Assembly: GCA_963970005.1 (NCBI GenBank)
Contig: CAXAMN010021584.1
Location: forward strand, 1,883,558-1,947,557
Direction of reading: 5' to 3'
Length of the DNA: 64,000 nt
Source: Durusdinium trenchii
Taxonomy: Eukaryota > Sar > Dinophyceae > Suessiales > Symbiodiniaceae
Translations under genes and position numbers: made by a program
Notes under the pieces: model-generated
Database searches by the model: none
What the model was told of the DNA's origin: nothing
The model's input: the letters and a program-made list of their open reading frames with translations, nothing else
Part shown: positions 32,134 to 44,774 of the stretch, piece after piece
Numbering within the stretch: the stretch's first letter is position 1
Layout of the letters: each line of letters begins with the position of its first letter

Positions 32134-35100
32134 ATATTTTTTACTATTGTATTTATAAGGTTTTCTATTTACTTTCTTTATGGCTAGTATTCAATATTTT
32201 CTGGTCCATGGTGAAACTGATCTTCTGATCCACCCTTGTCTCATGCCATCTCTTTGAGAGATAGCATTTCCATCCTTCCCTGTTGAAACACAAACAACTC
32301 ACTAGCAAAAGTAGTTAATTTTCCCTTATTAAAACTCTATCAAAACCTGAAGTTTTTCAAGCTCACAAAGGGTACCCCTCACACAGGCCCTACCTCCCTC
32401 TAATAGTAGGTATAGAGTCCCTCCCCCTATTAATCAAGCCCACCCTCTGGCCTCCATCTTGTCTTCAATCTCTTTCATCCTGCAATCCTCTTTCTTTTCC
32501 TAATCATCCCAATCAACCATCATCAGGTCCAGGTCCTCATCTCATCATCCATCATCAGGTCATCATCTTTATTAAGGGGATGTGGTCTCCAATCCCTCCA
32601 ATCCCAAACCTTGTTGACCTTGAAGGGGGGGTTCATTAATCCGGTGTCGACATTACATCATAATTTCCTTTAAATCAAAGTCAGCTGACTCAGTTGGCGG
32701 AAACAAAGTCAGTCAAGCTTTTGCCAGCTGCCTTGTTCTGAATAGGTCCCAGGAACTCATTGATCGAACAAGAAGTGGTCCGTCTTCAGTATTCACGGAC
32801 TCCACCACTAAGTGTTCCATGGGCTTCCATGCGTATTCCATCCATTAGTTGTTCCTCCGAGTAAAAATGCAGTCACCAAAATCATCAATCCCACGCCCAC
32901 GTCGCTTCAGCATCTGGGCCCCCCCGGACGCACGCGGCCGATCTCCGCGGCGGTCTCCCCGAAGTAGCTCCGGGACAGCACGACCTCCCAACGGGGAAGT
33001 GGCACCGTTGGGACGGCCACGAATGGATGAGGCAAGAAACAGGGTGGGGCATCACACCCGAGCACGGGGCATGTGGCGCCACTCATGAAACAAAGCGGTT
33101 TCTGCTGACAGTGTGGGGGGGTGTTCTGCAGAGCTAAACTCCAGTATACTCCAGTTATCTTTGTCTTGGTTCTTTGGACGACATCCACGAAGTTTTGAAA
33201 GCACATGATGCTCCCCAATCAGGGCACATTGACTCAGTCGATGCATCATAGAGAACTGATTGAGAATTGGGTTTAGGACAACATCACCATCTCGAAATGT
33301 AAATACAGCATAATAAGAAATAAGGGCATTGTCTAAACATAAAATACAAAAGTAGTAAACACAACAATACAATATGATCAAATATGAGCTAGACAGACCC
33401 AACTGGCTTCCTCAATACAAATCGTTTCACCGCCTCCAATACGTCGTGCAAGAAAGAACCCACACACCCGAAACTGTGCAGAATTTGCGGAAACCCAGCC
33501 TTAAAGCTCTCAAAGAAAGACCAAACCCCCAAAAATCCCAGGTCATTGACTTCAAACAACGCCCCATCTCCCTCGTGGGACGGACAGTCAAGGCACCGCG
33601 GCAGCGCGGCCGAAGAGGAGCCACTCGGCATAGTTGGCCGTCGCGCCGTGGAGCCTGGGCGACCGACAGTGTCGAGCCTTTGGGAAGTGTTGAAAGCCAT
33701 TTTTAGCGCAGTCAAGACGAACCATGAGCAAATTAAGAGCAAAGATCCTTAAGGAAACAATGAGCTTCTGCAAGGATCTTTGCTAAACAGCAATTGTATA
33801 ATGTTGACAATTCGGCATAGATCCAGCATATATGCACATACCTCTGCTCTAGTTTTTGAATGTTTTTGGTGCAACCTCCATTCCTCTGCGTGTTTAACAG
33901 TTCGCATTAACATCAGGGCCCCGAGGCGTCTCTCCGAGGTCTGATCGGTCAATATGCACACGGCCACGGGCCTCGGGAAAGAAAAGCAATCGTCCCGGCC
34001 AAGGATGACTGCTGCCCAGTTGTCGGGTGTTCCTCCATTGAAGATTTCGGAGCTCCAACCCTAACCGTGTTCTTTTCCTGGTTCAGGAGATCCCACCGGG
34101 TCGCCATCCCCAAAATCAGCCACCGCGCATAATTATGAAGAATTGGGGTCCATCAGCTCAGGCAAGTGCCACTTGATTGAGACGTGACCAGCAACCGGAA
34201 CGGACAAAGTTCGCCGTCGCTGGACGAACAGCGAAAGAGACCATCGCCGCTGTGCGACCGGGACTGGCAGGTCCAGTTGCTGCGTCCGAAAGGATGAAAA
34301 GACGTCCACCAAATGGCCAAAGAGCCTCGTCCACTTGTCCAAGCTACCCTCACTCATGCGTGCGGAAAAAAAGGAGAGGACCAATCGTTGCGAGGGGTCC
34401 AAAACTGCGACTGCTACAAGTGGCCATGGACAAGGATGCATGGTACCCCAATGTACCCCATAGTGCTGGTGCAAGTGGCCAAAAGCAACAACCCAAGATT
34501 GCTCAACCCAAACACTTGTTTGGATTCCCCACCTTTGGACCATACGCCCCTGCTACCCTCCAGCTACCCGGGCATGAGGGAGCTGGAGTTTGCCCGACTT
34601 CGCCTGCCCGGAAGGGGGTCGCTGCTGACTCCTTGAATTCCGCAGTTCTCCAGTAGGACCTTGAGATACTTTGAGCATCTTCAACTCAAGATCCAGTTCT
34701 TGGGTGTTCAATGGCCGGCCCTGAAAAGAACCACTCAAACTGGTCACCCCTCAACAAAAACTGGAGCTTTTCGACCTCCCGCGACCGGTGCCTCCGGCAG
34801 CTGGGAGGCTTCGGCGGCCAACTGCGCGGAGTCCGTGGCCAAAACCCATCGGAGCTCGGACGGCGGCGCCCCTGGCCGGTGAGCACCCGCAGCGTCGGAC
34901 GGGACAACGGATGGCGTTGGAGTCTGGAAGAGCGTCCTGGACGGGAAAGATGGGCGTTCGAAGACGATGGCGTTGGATCCTTAAGGTGCATTGAGACAAG
35001 CATGAAGAAGCACAAGAGATAGATCAAAGTGATCAAACAGAGGGGAAAACACACACGCATATATATATATATATCATATAATACACAAATACTGTCATCA

Positions 35101-36228
35101 CACATATAATGTTGCATCGGGTCTTTTTGCCTCTTGGTGTCTAGCAGCTCACAGCGATCGCCTCTTGGAAGATCGACCTCATCGCCTCTCCAAATCCCCG
35201 GCCGGTGGCCTAGATCCCGTTCCGCTTGGCGAGCGCAATCCAAGAAGACCTGTGGATTTGTGAGGGCTGTGGTGAACAGCGCGCGGGATGTGGAAACTTG
35301 GGCACGAACCTGTCTACAACATAAACAATTTGAGGGCCGGTAGACTGGTAGACTGCGTTATATATTGGGGTGGGGTCAATGAGTCAAAGATAGTCACAAA
35401 GAGACTCTAGATGACCATAGACTCCTAACTCTCCATAAGCATTTTGGGTGTCAAATCCAAAAGATGATCCTCCTTTGCCATTGGGGCCATTGTGATTCCA
35501 AGCACGTGGGAGTCTTGGGCGTTGTTGGACATCCCACAACGTGCATGGCAACGTGTGACCCCACATCCCACCCTCCTTCGTGCAACCGCTTGGGACAGCT
35601 TGGAACAGTGGGGCCATCTCAACATCTCTCAACCCTGGGCCTTCAGACGGACCCGAACCCTCCACTCTTAACATGGTACTTTTCATCCAAACCAACGGAG
35701 GGTCCACGAACTCCCTCCGCGGCCCCCAGCCTCGCCTTCAGATCATCTGCCTTGTGCCGGCCGGGATCCCAAGCGATGTCACCGGTGCCTCAGGCTGGGC
35801 TGACTGGCCCAGTTTGTGTGGAGATGAGGGAAATAAGTCTGGAACGAAGATCATGATCCATCGAACATCAAGAATCCATCTGAATGAGTCGCAAACCAAG
35901 AATCCGTTTTTGGTTAGCATGCGCAACCCGAGCTCACTGTGTTTTCCTGTTTCTGTCTTGGGGTGGCAACATGTGACATTGCGTTTGCTCTCGGACATCT
36001 GGCTCTTGTGTATGACAGGTCGCCTGATATCAAAAACCTGATGGCCAGCTGCTGCCAGCTCATTGAGTTCGTAGTTTGACCGTTATTTTACTCCACTCAG
36101 AACTGTGGCAATTGGGGAGCACAGTCCTTGGCACTTCAGGTCTTAGTGAGTTGAGGTGAAGTGTAGCAGCTACGCTTTGTGGCTCAGTCAGTGTAGTGTC
36201 CTCACTTCTGTAATGTTGCGAAGTGTCA
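32134..36228. other. Non-coding stretch with hairpin and GC islands
   Basis: A perfect 13-bp inverted repeat, AGCAAAGATCCTT (33738-33750) and AAGGATCTTTGCT (33772-33784), has a 21-nt loop. An AT microsatellite lies at 35058-35077. GC-rich islands lie at 32905-33080, 33580-33680, 34785-34960 and 35690-35810, open in several frames without recognisable motifs. No gene is recognised. Confidence 0.45.
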
Positions 36229-36392
36229 TGTGGTGTCTCGCAAAACGGCAAGGTGACGTGACATGTGGTGCTTGGGATTGGGTGTTTATATGATTCTATA
36301 ATTTTATATGTCAAATGTACATCTATAGAAATCTAGTTTGTCCCTCTATATTCTCCCGAGCGTAGCCAAGGGGAGGCGGCAAGTCTCCAAAA
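36229..36392. repeat. 164-bp direct repeat, copy A
   Basis: Begins TGTGGTGTCTCGC and ends AAGTCTCCAAAA; identical, as far as I can read, to 37336-37499, 1107 bp downstream. Just left of it is GTTGCGAAGTGTCAT (36215-36229), the reverse complement of the sequence just right of copy B. Confidence 0.9.
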
Positions 36393-37335
36393 CGAGATTT
36401 CCTGTCTTGAAGGCGCGTTTCAATCAATGTTAGATCATGCCACATGCGCAATTTGAAGACCAAACAAGGGTTGTTGACGTGAGAAAAGGGGATTAGTAGC
36501 TTTGAGTCAAAAGGGCCCGGATCAGGCCCTACATCCATGCAGATCATCGAGCTTCATGTCATTGCCGTTGGAGACAGCCGCTGCCGTATTGCTAAGCCAC
36601 GAACGCAGGTGAATTGCAATAAAGCGCTGGCCTTTTGGCAAGGACAACCTGAGTCAATGGAGGAAACCCCGCCTTCGGGCATGAGGAAAAGGGTGCTGTT
36701 GGCCTTGGACCCTGAAAAGAGGGCTCGAAGGAAGGATGGCGATAAAAAAACAAAAATAAATCAAAAAGAACTATATTTCAGGGGATCAAGGAAAAATGAA
36801 TCAAGAGGGAAGAGCAGCAAATGAGGAAACCCCAAGGCCCAAGAAGTTCATCGACTTTACCTACCCCTTAGTCAGGTGGTTCGTTGGGTGTCCCTACACT
36901 CTGAATGCATCATTGGCCTCGCTGTCTATGTATGAGGGGGAGCAAGAAGCAACATCTTTCCAAACTGCTCCTGTCTCCCTGCAGGCTCAGGGCTTTTCAT
37001 TTGGCCGTGGGTCGTGACATCAGAATTGGTTCACCTATCTGGGAGGTCAAGCTACATGGTGTTGGGGCTTCAGGTTTTGACTCATCTCCATTTGTTCAGT
37101 TCGGAGACACATGTTTTGGTGGGTGGCCCTTGCAGGTACTGTCTGACCATTCGCGGCGAGCGGATAAACTTCTTTGCACTCACGCAAGACATGTTTAAGC
37201 TACCCAGGGCCCACCGTTCTCAGTCTTCGACTCTTCTCGCAGCACATGCAGCTCCCTCCGCAAAAGCGGTGACGGGGCAAAAAGCCTTGGAACCAACGAG
37301 CCCGACACTTTTTCGTCTGCCCAAAGACCCAATAC
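36393..37335. other. Spacer between the 164-bp repeats
   Basis: No gene is recognised. An open plus-strand frame at 37014-37400 runs into copy B and has no recognisable motif. Confidence 0.4.
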
Positions 37336-37499
37336 TGTGGTGTCTCGCAAAACGGCAAGGTGACGTGACATGTGGTGCTTGGGATTGGGTGTTTATATGA
37401 TTCTATAATTTTATATGTCAAATGTACATCTATAGAAATCTAGTTTGTCCCTCTATATTCTCCCGAGCGTAGCCAAGGGGAGGCGGCAAGTCTCCAAAA
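37336..37499. repeat. 164-bp direct repeat, copy B
   Basis: Same sequence as 36229-36392. Immediately right of it is ATGACACTTCGCAAC (37499-37513), the inverse complement of the left flank of copy A. Confidence 0.9.
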
Positions 37500-40191
37500 T
37501 GACACTTCGCAACGCTGGCCAAAAGAAGGGGTCTCTGGTGGTCTCCGGTGTCTTTTGCGTGCTTTTTGCTGTGTCTCCCGGGATGGGCGCCTTCTGCGTT
37601 CGGAACCATTTGTCCAGTTCGGCATCGAGATCTGCTCCGGACGTCCGGGTCCGGACATGCACAACCGATGGCTCGGTCCATGTGTGGAGTGCAGTTGTAG
37701 ACTCTATGTTATTTAACGTCTGTCAGTCATCATGTCTGTTTCCACACTCAAAAAAGATCCGCTGAGCAAGTCTGTTTGTTTGACTGGTTTCCTCTTACCT
37801 TTTGAGTCTGCAGCTCTTCGGCTCTATGTCACACATGCTAACCTGTGGTACATACTGACACCGCGCAACGACCCATCTCTTCCTGCAGTCAGTCCGTTCC
37901 ACGGACCTGAAAAAGCACTGAACACAATGGGATTTGGCGTCAACGGCCAATTTTTGGGGCCGACAAGCATGGTTTTGGGACCCCCCTCGGTGTGCAGGAT
38001 TTTGGGCGGTAGATTCATAAAGCTCCTCCCAAAGCCACCGCCCTTTCGCTTGAAAGTCCATGGACCGGCCATTGTAACACCTTCCCTGAGACCATGGCAG
38101 ATCGAAGATCTCTGCAGCCAAGAAGGGCGGTGCAAAGTCCGGGAGCCCTGGGTCAAGCACCCGATGCAAACCGCAAGCGTCCCGCAACCCGAAGAATGAC
38201 GTGGCAGTGATGAACCTGAAGAATGAGGTGTACACCCATTTGCAGGTGACTTTTGTAGGTCTCGCCAACAAGGGATATAGGATCTCTCGACAAGACTAAA
38301 GCCCTAGGCAACTATCTATCCAATAATCTCATTGCTAAAGTCAACATACAAATACACACTCTCCTCCTTGCGGGATTCGTTCAGTTCTTCCCTTCCACAC
38401 CCTGATCTTCACTCTGGCAATCAAACCCCCTTGGGATGTTCCAGTGGATTTGTGAACCGCGGTGTAACTACAAGATGGGTTGATGCTGAGAAGTTCAAGG
38501 ATCAGCACAGCTAAAGGTCTGCGGTCACTTTGATTCTTCTTTTTGGGAGTGAAGGTTCAGGATGTCACAATTCTTATTACAACCAGGAAAAACACTCATG
38601 ATGATTAAAGGATGCGCACGAGTTTTGTATGACAACAAGGACAAGCTGCAAACCATTGCACACATCTTCCATTCATGACATGGTACACACACATATATAT
38701 ATATATACAGTATACATATGGGGAATGCAAATCCATGAAACTCTTACACACACATGGGGAATGCAAATCCACGAAACTCTGACTGATAAGGAAACAACCC
38801 CAGTTCTTTCTTCTTGGGAGGAACCCCAGCTTTGATCTCCCCAATTTGGCACCCCACGACTTTGGCCCCCAGGCCCAAATCATTGGCTGCAGAGCGCAAA
38901 CCGGGCGCTGTCGGCGCCTGGCGGCCCAAAGGGCAGCCCCGACGTGCAGCGAAACAAAACGGAGCAAAAGTCTCTGTCTCTAAGCACCCTAGCTTCTTTC
39001 CCGCCACTATGTCACCTACCCATCCCAGAGTTCAACGCGCTTCTCCTCGAACAAGGATCTGATCATTCGATAGTTCCTCAGGTGGAACGAGGGAAGACAT
39101 GAGCTTACTAAAACTTCACAAGACTTCTTTGTGTGAGGACCTTGATCAAATGTCGTGGGTTGATGGTGGTCTGGCTGTTGGGGTTGACTGAGAAAAACAC
39201 ATATGGTCAGGAAAATAAGGCCTATACACTGGCCTATACAGATATAAATAACATCACGCATACCAAGTTCAATTGGCATGATTATGTATGATTAGAACAT
39301 GGCCACTGAGTTCAACTGATATGTGAGCGACAAAAAGGGACATCAAACAGCAAATTCGAGTCTTTGACATGTCGTGATGACATTGCGAAACCTCCGATGT
39401 TCACTTCATACTGTGACCTGCAGCACGTAACCATTTTGTTGGATTGACAAACGTCACAGCGTCCGCCACACTCAGTGAGCAAAAACCGCCCACCAGGCTC
39501 AGGGAGGAACAGAATCGACTCGAGTGATACTGCGTCCCCTGGCATTTCCATCAGCCTTGGGCTGTAGCCAGTCCAACAAGTCCAGCTAGACCAACCAGCC
39601 CACACGCACAGTGACGCAATCAAATTCACCAACAAACTCACTACGCAAGTGCCTGTGACAAACCCCCGGTGACTTGAGGTTGCTCCCATGGTCGAATTCC
39701 ACTGCCCATATTGACCGCTGTTTTCTTCCCAGCTGCATGTTGATCACCATGATCTGTTCAGGGAACGTGGCCAATTTCTCCAGGTCCGCCTCTTCAGCTT
39801 TTCTTCGCTGTGCTGTTCCGGGAGTTTTTCGAAAAGTCTTCGTAAAATTGAACAACTGGTTGCCTTCACAAGAATCGGATCCAAGTCTCACCCAACAGAT
39901 GGGAGGAAAACAGGAACACACGGTGTCACACAGCCATGGGCGTTTTCAGGCGGCGTCACAAATCCGAAAACAAAACAACAAACATTAAAAGAAACAATCT
40001 CTCCACAAATGATGCACCTCGAACTGATGCCGCTTGTCATGGTAGGAGAAATGGCGAAGCCCGGCCTCAGCCACGAACATTGCCCAAAGACTTTCGTTCA
40101 CAGCATCACATGACTCAACCCAAGCGGTTTTCGGCACTAAACAAAGCACCAGAGTCCAGCATGAAACAGCACAAACACCGCACAAATAAGA
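37500..40191. other. Non-coding stretch, small tandem duplication and AT tract
   Basis: AT tract with TATATACAGTATA at 38690-38716. A duplicated ATGGGGAATGCAAATCC unit spaced 36 bp lies at about 38715-38780. A GC-rich island lies at 38870-38960. No gene is recognised. The sequence runs into an N gap at 40192. Confidence 0.5.
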
Positions 40192-40591
40192 NNNNNNNNN
40201 NNNNNNNNNNNNNNNNNNNNNNNNNNNNNNNNNNNNNNNNNNNNNNNNNNNNNNNNNNNNNNNNNNNNNNNNNNNNNNNNNNNNNNNNNNNNNNNNNNNN
40301 NNNNNNNNNNNNNNNNNNNNNNNNNNNNNNNNNNNNNNNNNNNNNNNNNNNNNNNNNNNNNNNNNNNNNNNNNNNNNNNNNNNNNNNNNNNNNNNNNNNN
40401 NNNNNNNNNNNNNNNNNNNNNNNNNNNNNNNNNNNNNNNNNNNNNNNNNNNNNNNNNNNNNNNNNNNNNNNNNNNNNNNNNNNNNNNNNNNNNNNNNNNN
40501 NNNNNNNNNNNNNNNNNNNNNNNNNNNNNNNNNNNNNNNNNNNNNNNNNNNNNNNNNNNNNNNNNNNNNNNNNNNNNNNNNNNNNNNNNNN
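40192..40591. other. Assembly gap (400 N)
   Basis: Exactly 400 N. The right edge is inside the 21-bp minisatellite, so the missing sequence probably includes more of that array. Confidence 0.99.
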
Positions 40592-40659
40592 TCCTAATAG
40601 CAATGGCCTCCAACCTAAGAGCAATGGCCTCCAACCTACTAGCGATGGCCTCCACACTA
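40592..40659. repeat. 21-bp minisatellite, locus 3, partly in the gap
   Basis: Three visible copies of the unit seen at 14720-14820 and 16361-16905, with variants CTAATAG, CTAAGAG and CTACTAG. Preceded by the N gap. Confidence 0.95.
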
Positions 40660-43261
40660 ATATGATCAACCACGGATCAACCCCTATGACAAGTTGGACA
40701 GGTCGTTTCATATACATAAAAATATATATAATAAATATCACTCTCTCTCTCTCTCGTCTATGGACGCTCTTTTCCTTTCAAAAAGTGTATGCATTGGAAT
40801 AAGTGGGTTTGCTTACTAACGCATTTTGAGCCGGCGTCACTGCTGGGATGTTTCAATCAGACCAGTGCAGTGACCACAGAATTGGCTTCTTTTTTACCAG
40901 AAAAGTCTCCGCGAACCAACCAACCGCCCTCCACTCCGACCCCTCGTGATCCCTTCCCTTCCCGCTCGGTGCCTCCTTCGTCCTTCGCTCTCCCCCTCGT
41001 CCGCTTGAGCCTCCGCACGCGCCAGTCCACGTCGCGGGGCTGCAGCAGGAGCTGCAGCGGCAGCGGACTCTCCGAGTCGATCAAGAAGACTCGACCAGTG
41101 AGGACCTCGACTCGTGGGCGACCGGTTGGGCGCAGGGTCTGACCGGCGTGGACGGATGGTGAGGGAGCGATTGATCCAGGATCTGGTTGGAAGGGAAGTA
41201 TAAGTATAGTGGGTAACTATGTGGGGAACTGCTGAAGGAATGTAGACTCTTGATTCATTCAAACAACAGGCCTGAAGATCCTGAAGAGGTTTTACACTCC
41301 AAATGCGGTGGTTTTCTTCATCTAAGAGTCTACATTAAGAATGCTGCTTTGGATGCACCTATCATACTGCTTCAACATGCACGCTTCGACCTGTTTCTGG
41401 TGATTTTCATATCCCCAAACGACCTCCAACCTCCATCGAACATCTGCGCCCGTGATCAAGCGGTGCTTCGGCCGATGGAGCTCCGACGACTTCGGCGGGC
41501 CCGTCGTCCCGCCGAGGCGCCGCCAGCAAGAAGACCGTGATGATCCCGTTCAAGCGATCACCATGACCACCACACTGCGCAAAGGGTTGACAGCTGTAGA
41601 CCTTATTCGGCGATATGTCACCGTAACGACGACATCGACCGGACCTGAAAAAGAATGGTGATCTTGGTGGTTCCTTTGGCCGATTGATGCACAAATAAAG
41701 TGCTCCTTTTGAAAGTCCTAAATCATTCAAGTGAAATCTCATCGAAGCTACTTCCCATGAAGATTTGGTAGGAACCTTGGGTGATTCAGTGGCAAATGAA
41801 ACCGCCAAATTGATTAACAAACAAGAATTCCACACACTCCGCAATGCAGCCAATCAAACGTCCATCCACACCAATCACCAGATTGAGTCAACTTCAAAAA
41901 TCTTGTGCTGATCGAAACGCTCTATACAGTCTGCTTTGAACATCTGCTTTTAAAATCGAGAACGAACAGAGTATATCATTATACATGATCTCAAGCCGAA
42001 CAGCAAGACACCATAGATTTCTATGCCCAATGTCGATCCAATTTAGCAAAGTGGAAACTTCACGGGGATCCTTGACTTTGTCCACTCCGATCCAACCAGC
42101 TGCAGAACGACCTTCACATTCGGGTGTTCAGCGAAACCGGAGTCAAACCCAGCTGGGATTCTGAAAGAGTAATCCAAAGCATCCAGCCTTATGATGCCAC
42201 TGGCAAATACAAACATCTTGGACTTGGAACCACCTCAGGGGCTTTCAATCCCATACGATGTCCCATACAAGCAAGACTTGAACTTCCCAAAAGAGAAACA
42301 GCAAAAGGCCAAACATAAAAGAATCCAACATCAACTACACTGAACCACCCAAAGATGCCCGAACTGCGTCAAGCAGACAGTCAATTTACAAGCACCCAAA
42401 CTGAACCAAACCAAGATTTGGTTGAACTGGAAGGCGTGGGGCTTAGCTCTTTTCACACCTCAGCCAAGGCACTAGCACCCTGGCACCCGACGCTTGTAGG
42501 CCCTCCTGACCGGATGAAAAGAGAAGAGACACCGGCATCATGTTCAACATTGGCTAGCATAATATGCCAACACTCGCTCCTCTTGGCCTTGGCTCCGTGC
42601 TGTTTACATCTTAAAAAAGAAAAAGGGAACATCCTTTTTCAAGGCGTTTCGCCACCCGAATCGTTCTATGCTCGGTACTCGGCAGGGTTCGATCTACTGG
42701 AACCGACATCGAAACGCCGAACTCCTTGGACCGACATCGAAGTCCGTCCCGGTGCTTCAAAGAAGATGTTACTCGATTCATGAGGATTAGTTTGCAACCA
42801 TGAGGATTCATTGAAGCATCAATGAACCAGAAATCCAAACAACTCCCAAGACCCGCCAAGACCCAAAAACAACATGCCCTCATGCAAATGTTTGGGTCAC
42901 ACGGTCACACCGTGCACACCTGGTCAGCGACTGCATTCGACTTCGACTGCTTACTTTGAGAGGTGTTGCCTGCCCATGCCCTCCACGTCCGGATGAACCC
43001 CCTGCCTGATCAAAGCGTTTCACAGCTTCTTGGTGCATCACTCGATACTCTGCCAACCGCACCGCCTTGCAGACTGTTGGGGTAAACTTTTGATGATGAT
43101 GTAAACCACAACATGCCTTCCTCTCCTAGAAGCAGGAGTGTTATATATATATATAAATTAAACATGTCCGCGTGAAGTCAAACATCTCCGTGGGCACAGC
43201 TCATCAAAGTGAAGTCACCACGTCCGTGAGAACCACCCAGAAAGTTCTAACCCCCAAAGGC
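40660..43261. other. Non-coding stretch with CT and AT microsatellites
   Basis: AT-rich block at 40716-40738, followed by (CT)n at about 40740-40756. GC-rich islands at 40905-41150 and 41455-41545 have arginine/serine-rich open frames on both strands. An AT microsatellite lies at 43142-43156. No gene is recognised. Confidence 0.5.
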
Positions 43262-43516
43262 ACACACTTAGGATAGGGTGTACTGAACTGAATGCGGTGC
43301 CACACGCCGGCCTAGGGTTCCATTTCCTAAGAGTACCAGTAGGAAGCCATCGAATCCTGGGGGTCTTCAAAAGGAAAGGAGGCCCAAAAGGAAAGGACCG
43401 AACGACGAACGAACAGGCTGACGACGTACGCTCACATCTGCAGATGCATTAGCACTTTACCAAAGGATTAAAATTCGCAAATACGTCCAGCAAGACTCAA
43501 AACACGAAACGCGAGT
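43262..43516. repeat. 255-bp direct repeat, copy A
   Basis: Begins ACACACTTAGGATAGG and ends CACGAAACGCGAGT. It matches 44520-44774 with only two differences that I can see (CTGCAG/CTACAG and CGTCCAG/CGCCCAG). Copies start 1258 bp apart. Confidence 0.9.
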
Positions 43517-43801
43517 AGCGATTAGTAACAGAACCACATGAACCACCATGAAAGCAAACCACAGCGAGAACAACAGGTAACCAGTTTGGCAGGTACGTTT
43601 ACACGGGCCAGAGGAGGTCTTCGTTGGCCACCGCTCCTCTGGGGCCCCGGTGGCCCCCTGCTGCACAAGGAAAACAACTGTGAAGCTAAAACAATCCGAA
43701 AGGATCCCTATGATTCCAAGGGTTACACACACACGCCTCCCCGAGGGGAGGCGAGATTTTTAAGCTCCGCGCCATAGGTGGTGTGAGACTCTTCGTCCCC
43801 A

Positions 43802-43887
43802 AGTAGTGGTAAGGCCAGGAACCTCTAGTAGCGTCAAAGAAACACCTAACACCTAGTAGGAAGGCCAGGAGCCCCTAGTAGCATCCC
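43802..43887 (-). repeat. CTACTAG-rich dispersed repeat, copy 5
   Basis: GGTAAGGCCAGGAACCTCTA, then GTAGCGTC, then CTAGTAGGAAGGCCAGGAGC and CCCTAGTAGCATCCC. Orientation is opposite to the 21.4-kb copy. It lies between the two 255-bp repeats. Confidence 0.75.
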
Positions 43888-43954
43888 AAGCCAAGGGGCC
43901 GACAAGAGGGAGGGGTAGGGAGAGACGAGAAAAAGGAGAGAAAAGAAAGGAAGG

Positions 43955-44180
43955 TGTTCCCAGCTACGACGCATGCGTCCAAGGACACACCAAAGGAAGA
44001 GAGGAGAAGGTTCCCAGCTATGACAAAAGCATCCAGGGACACCCAAGGAGGGAGGAAGGAGAGAGAGAGAAGGAAAGAAAGAAAGAGAGAGGGAGAGAAA
44101 GGGAGAGGAGAGAAAAAAGAAAAAGGCAGGTGTTCCCAGCTACGAACAAGCGTCCAGGGACACACCAAAGAAAGAGAGGG
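43955..44180. repeat. Irregular minisatellite with purine-rich spacers
   Basis: Three copies of a module reading GTTCCCAGCTACGA ... GCGTCCAGGGACACACCAAA, starting near 43955, 44009 and 44131, separated by GGA/GAAA purine runs of different length. The purine bias reaches from about 43905 to 44255. Long minus-strand frames rich in Ser, Leu, Pro and Phe across it are compositional. Confidence 0.85.
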
Positions 44181-44519
44181 GTGATCCTGAGTGTTGCATT
44201 CAGGAAAACCCCAGGAAGCAAAGAAAGAAAGGGGGAAGGGAAGGGGGAGAAGGGGGCTAAGGTCCCAACAGGTTCCAATGAACTTCAAAAATACTTTGAC
44301 CGCCGTGGTCACCTTGTGCCCTGCCGAAGCGGCTGGCTGCTTAGACCGCTGCGGTCACGTAAAGGCATGAGCCAACTTGGAATTCCAAAGATGAGACAAC
44401 ATCCCACTTCTTGAGGCATAAGCCATCTACTGTCCGCCGTGGACATCTGCGTTCCCAGAGCCGGGGAAACTGGACGTACCCCCACTCTGCGGGCTCATCC
44501 CGGGCTGGCACGAGGCCAG

Positions 44520-44774
44520 ACACACTTAGGATAGGGTGTACTGAACTGAATGCGGTGCCACACGCCGGCCTAGGGTTCCATTTCCTAAGAGTACCAGTAG
44601 GAAGCCATCGAATCCTGGGGGTCTTCAAAAGGAAAGGAGGCCCAAAAGGAAAGGACCGAACGACGAACGAACAGGCTGACGACGTACGCTCACATCTACA
44701 GATGCATTAGCACTTTACCAAAGGATTAAAATTCGCAAATACGCCCAGCAAGACTCAAAACACGAAACGCGAGT
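44520..44774. repeat. 255-bp direct repeat, copy B
   Basis: Near-identical to 43262-43516. No target-site duplication is visible around the pair. Confidence 0.9.

Noticed and set aside
34686..35243. 185-codon minus-strand open frame
   Set aside because: Crosses an AT microsatellite and a GC-rich island with no recognisable motif.
40115..40802. Long open frames across 40192-40591
   Set aside because: Most of the frame is N; the rest is minisatellite.
42684..42700. GGTTCGATC, a tRNA B-box-like sequence (also GGTTCGAGC near 20508)
   Set aside because: No A-box at the right distance and no acceptor stem could be paired.
43875..44312. Minus-strand frame rich in Ser/Leu/Pro/Phe, resembling membrane segments
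   Set aside because: It is the complement of a purine-rich minisatellite; the hydrophobic look is compositional.
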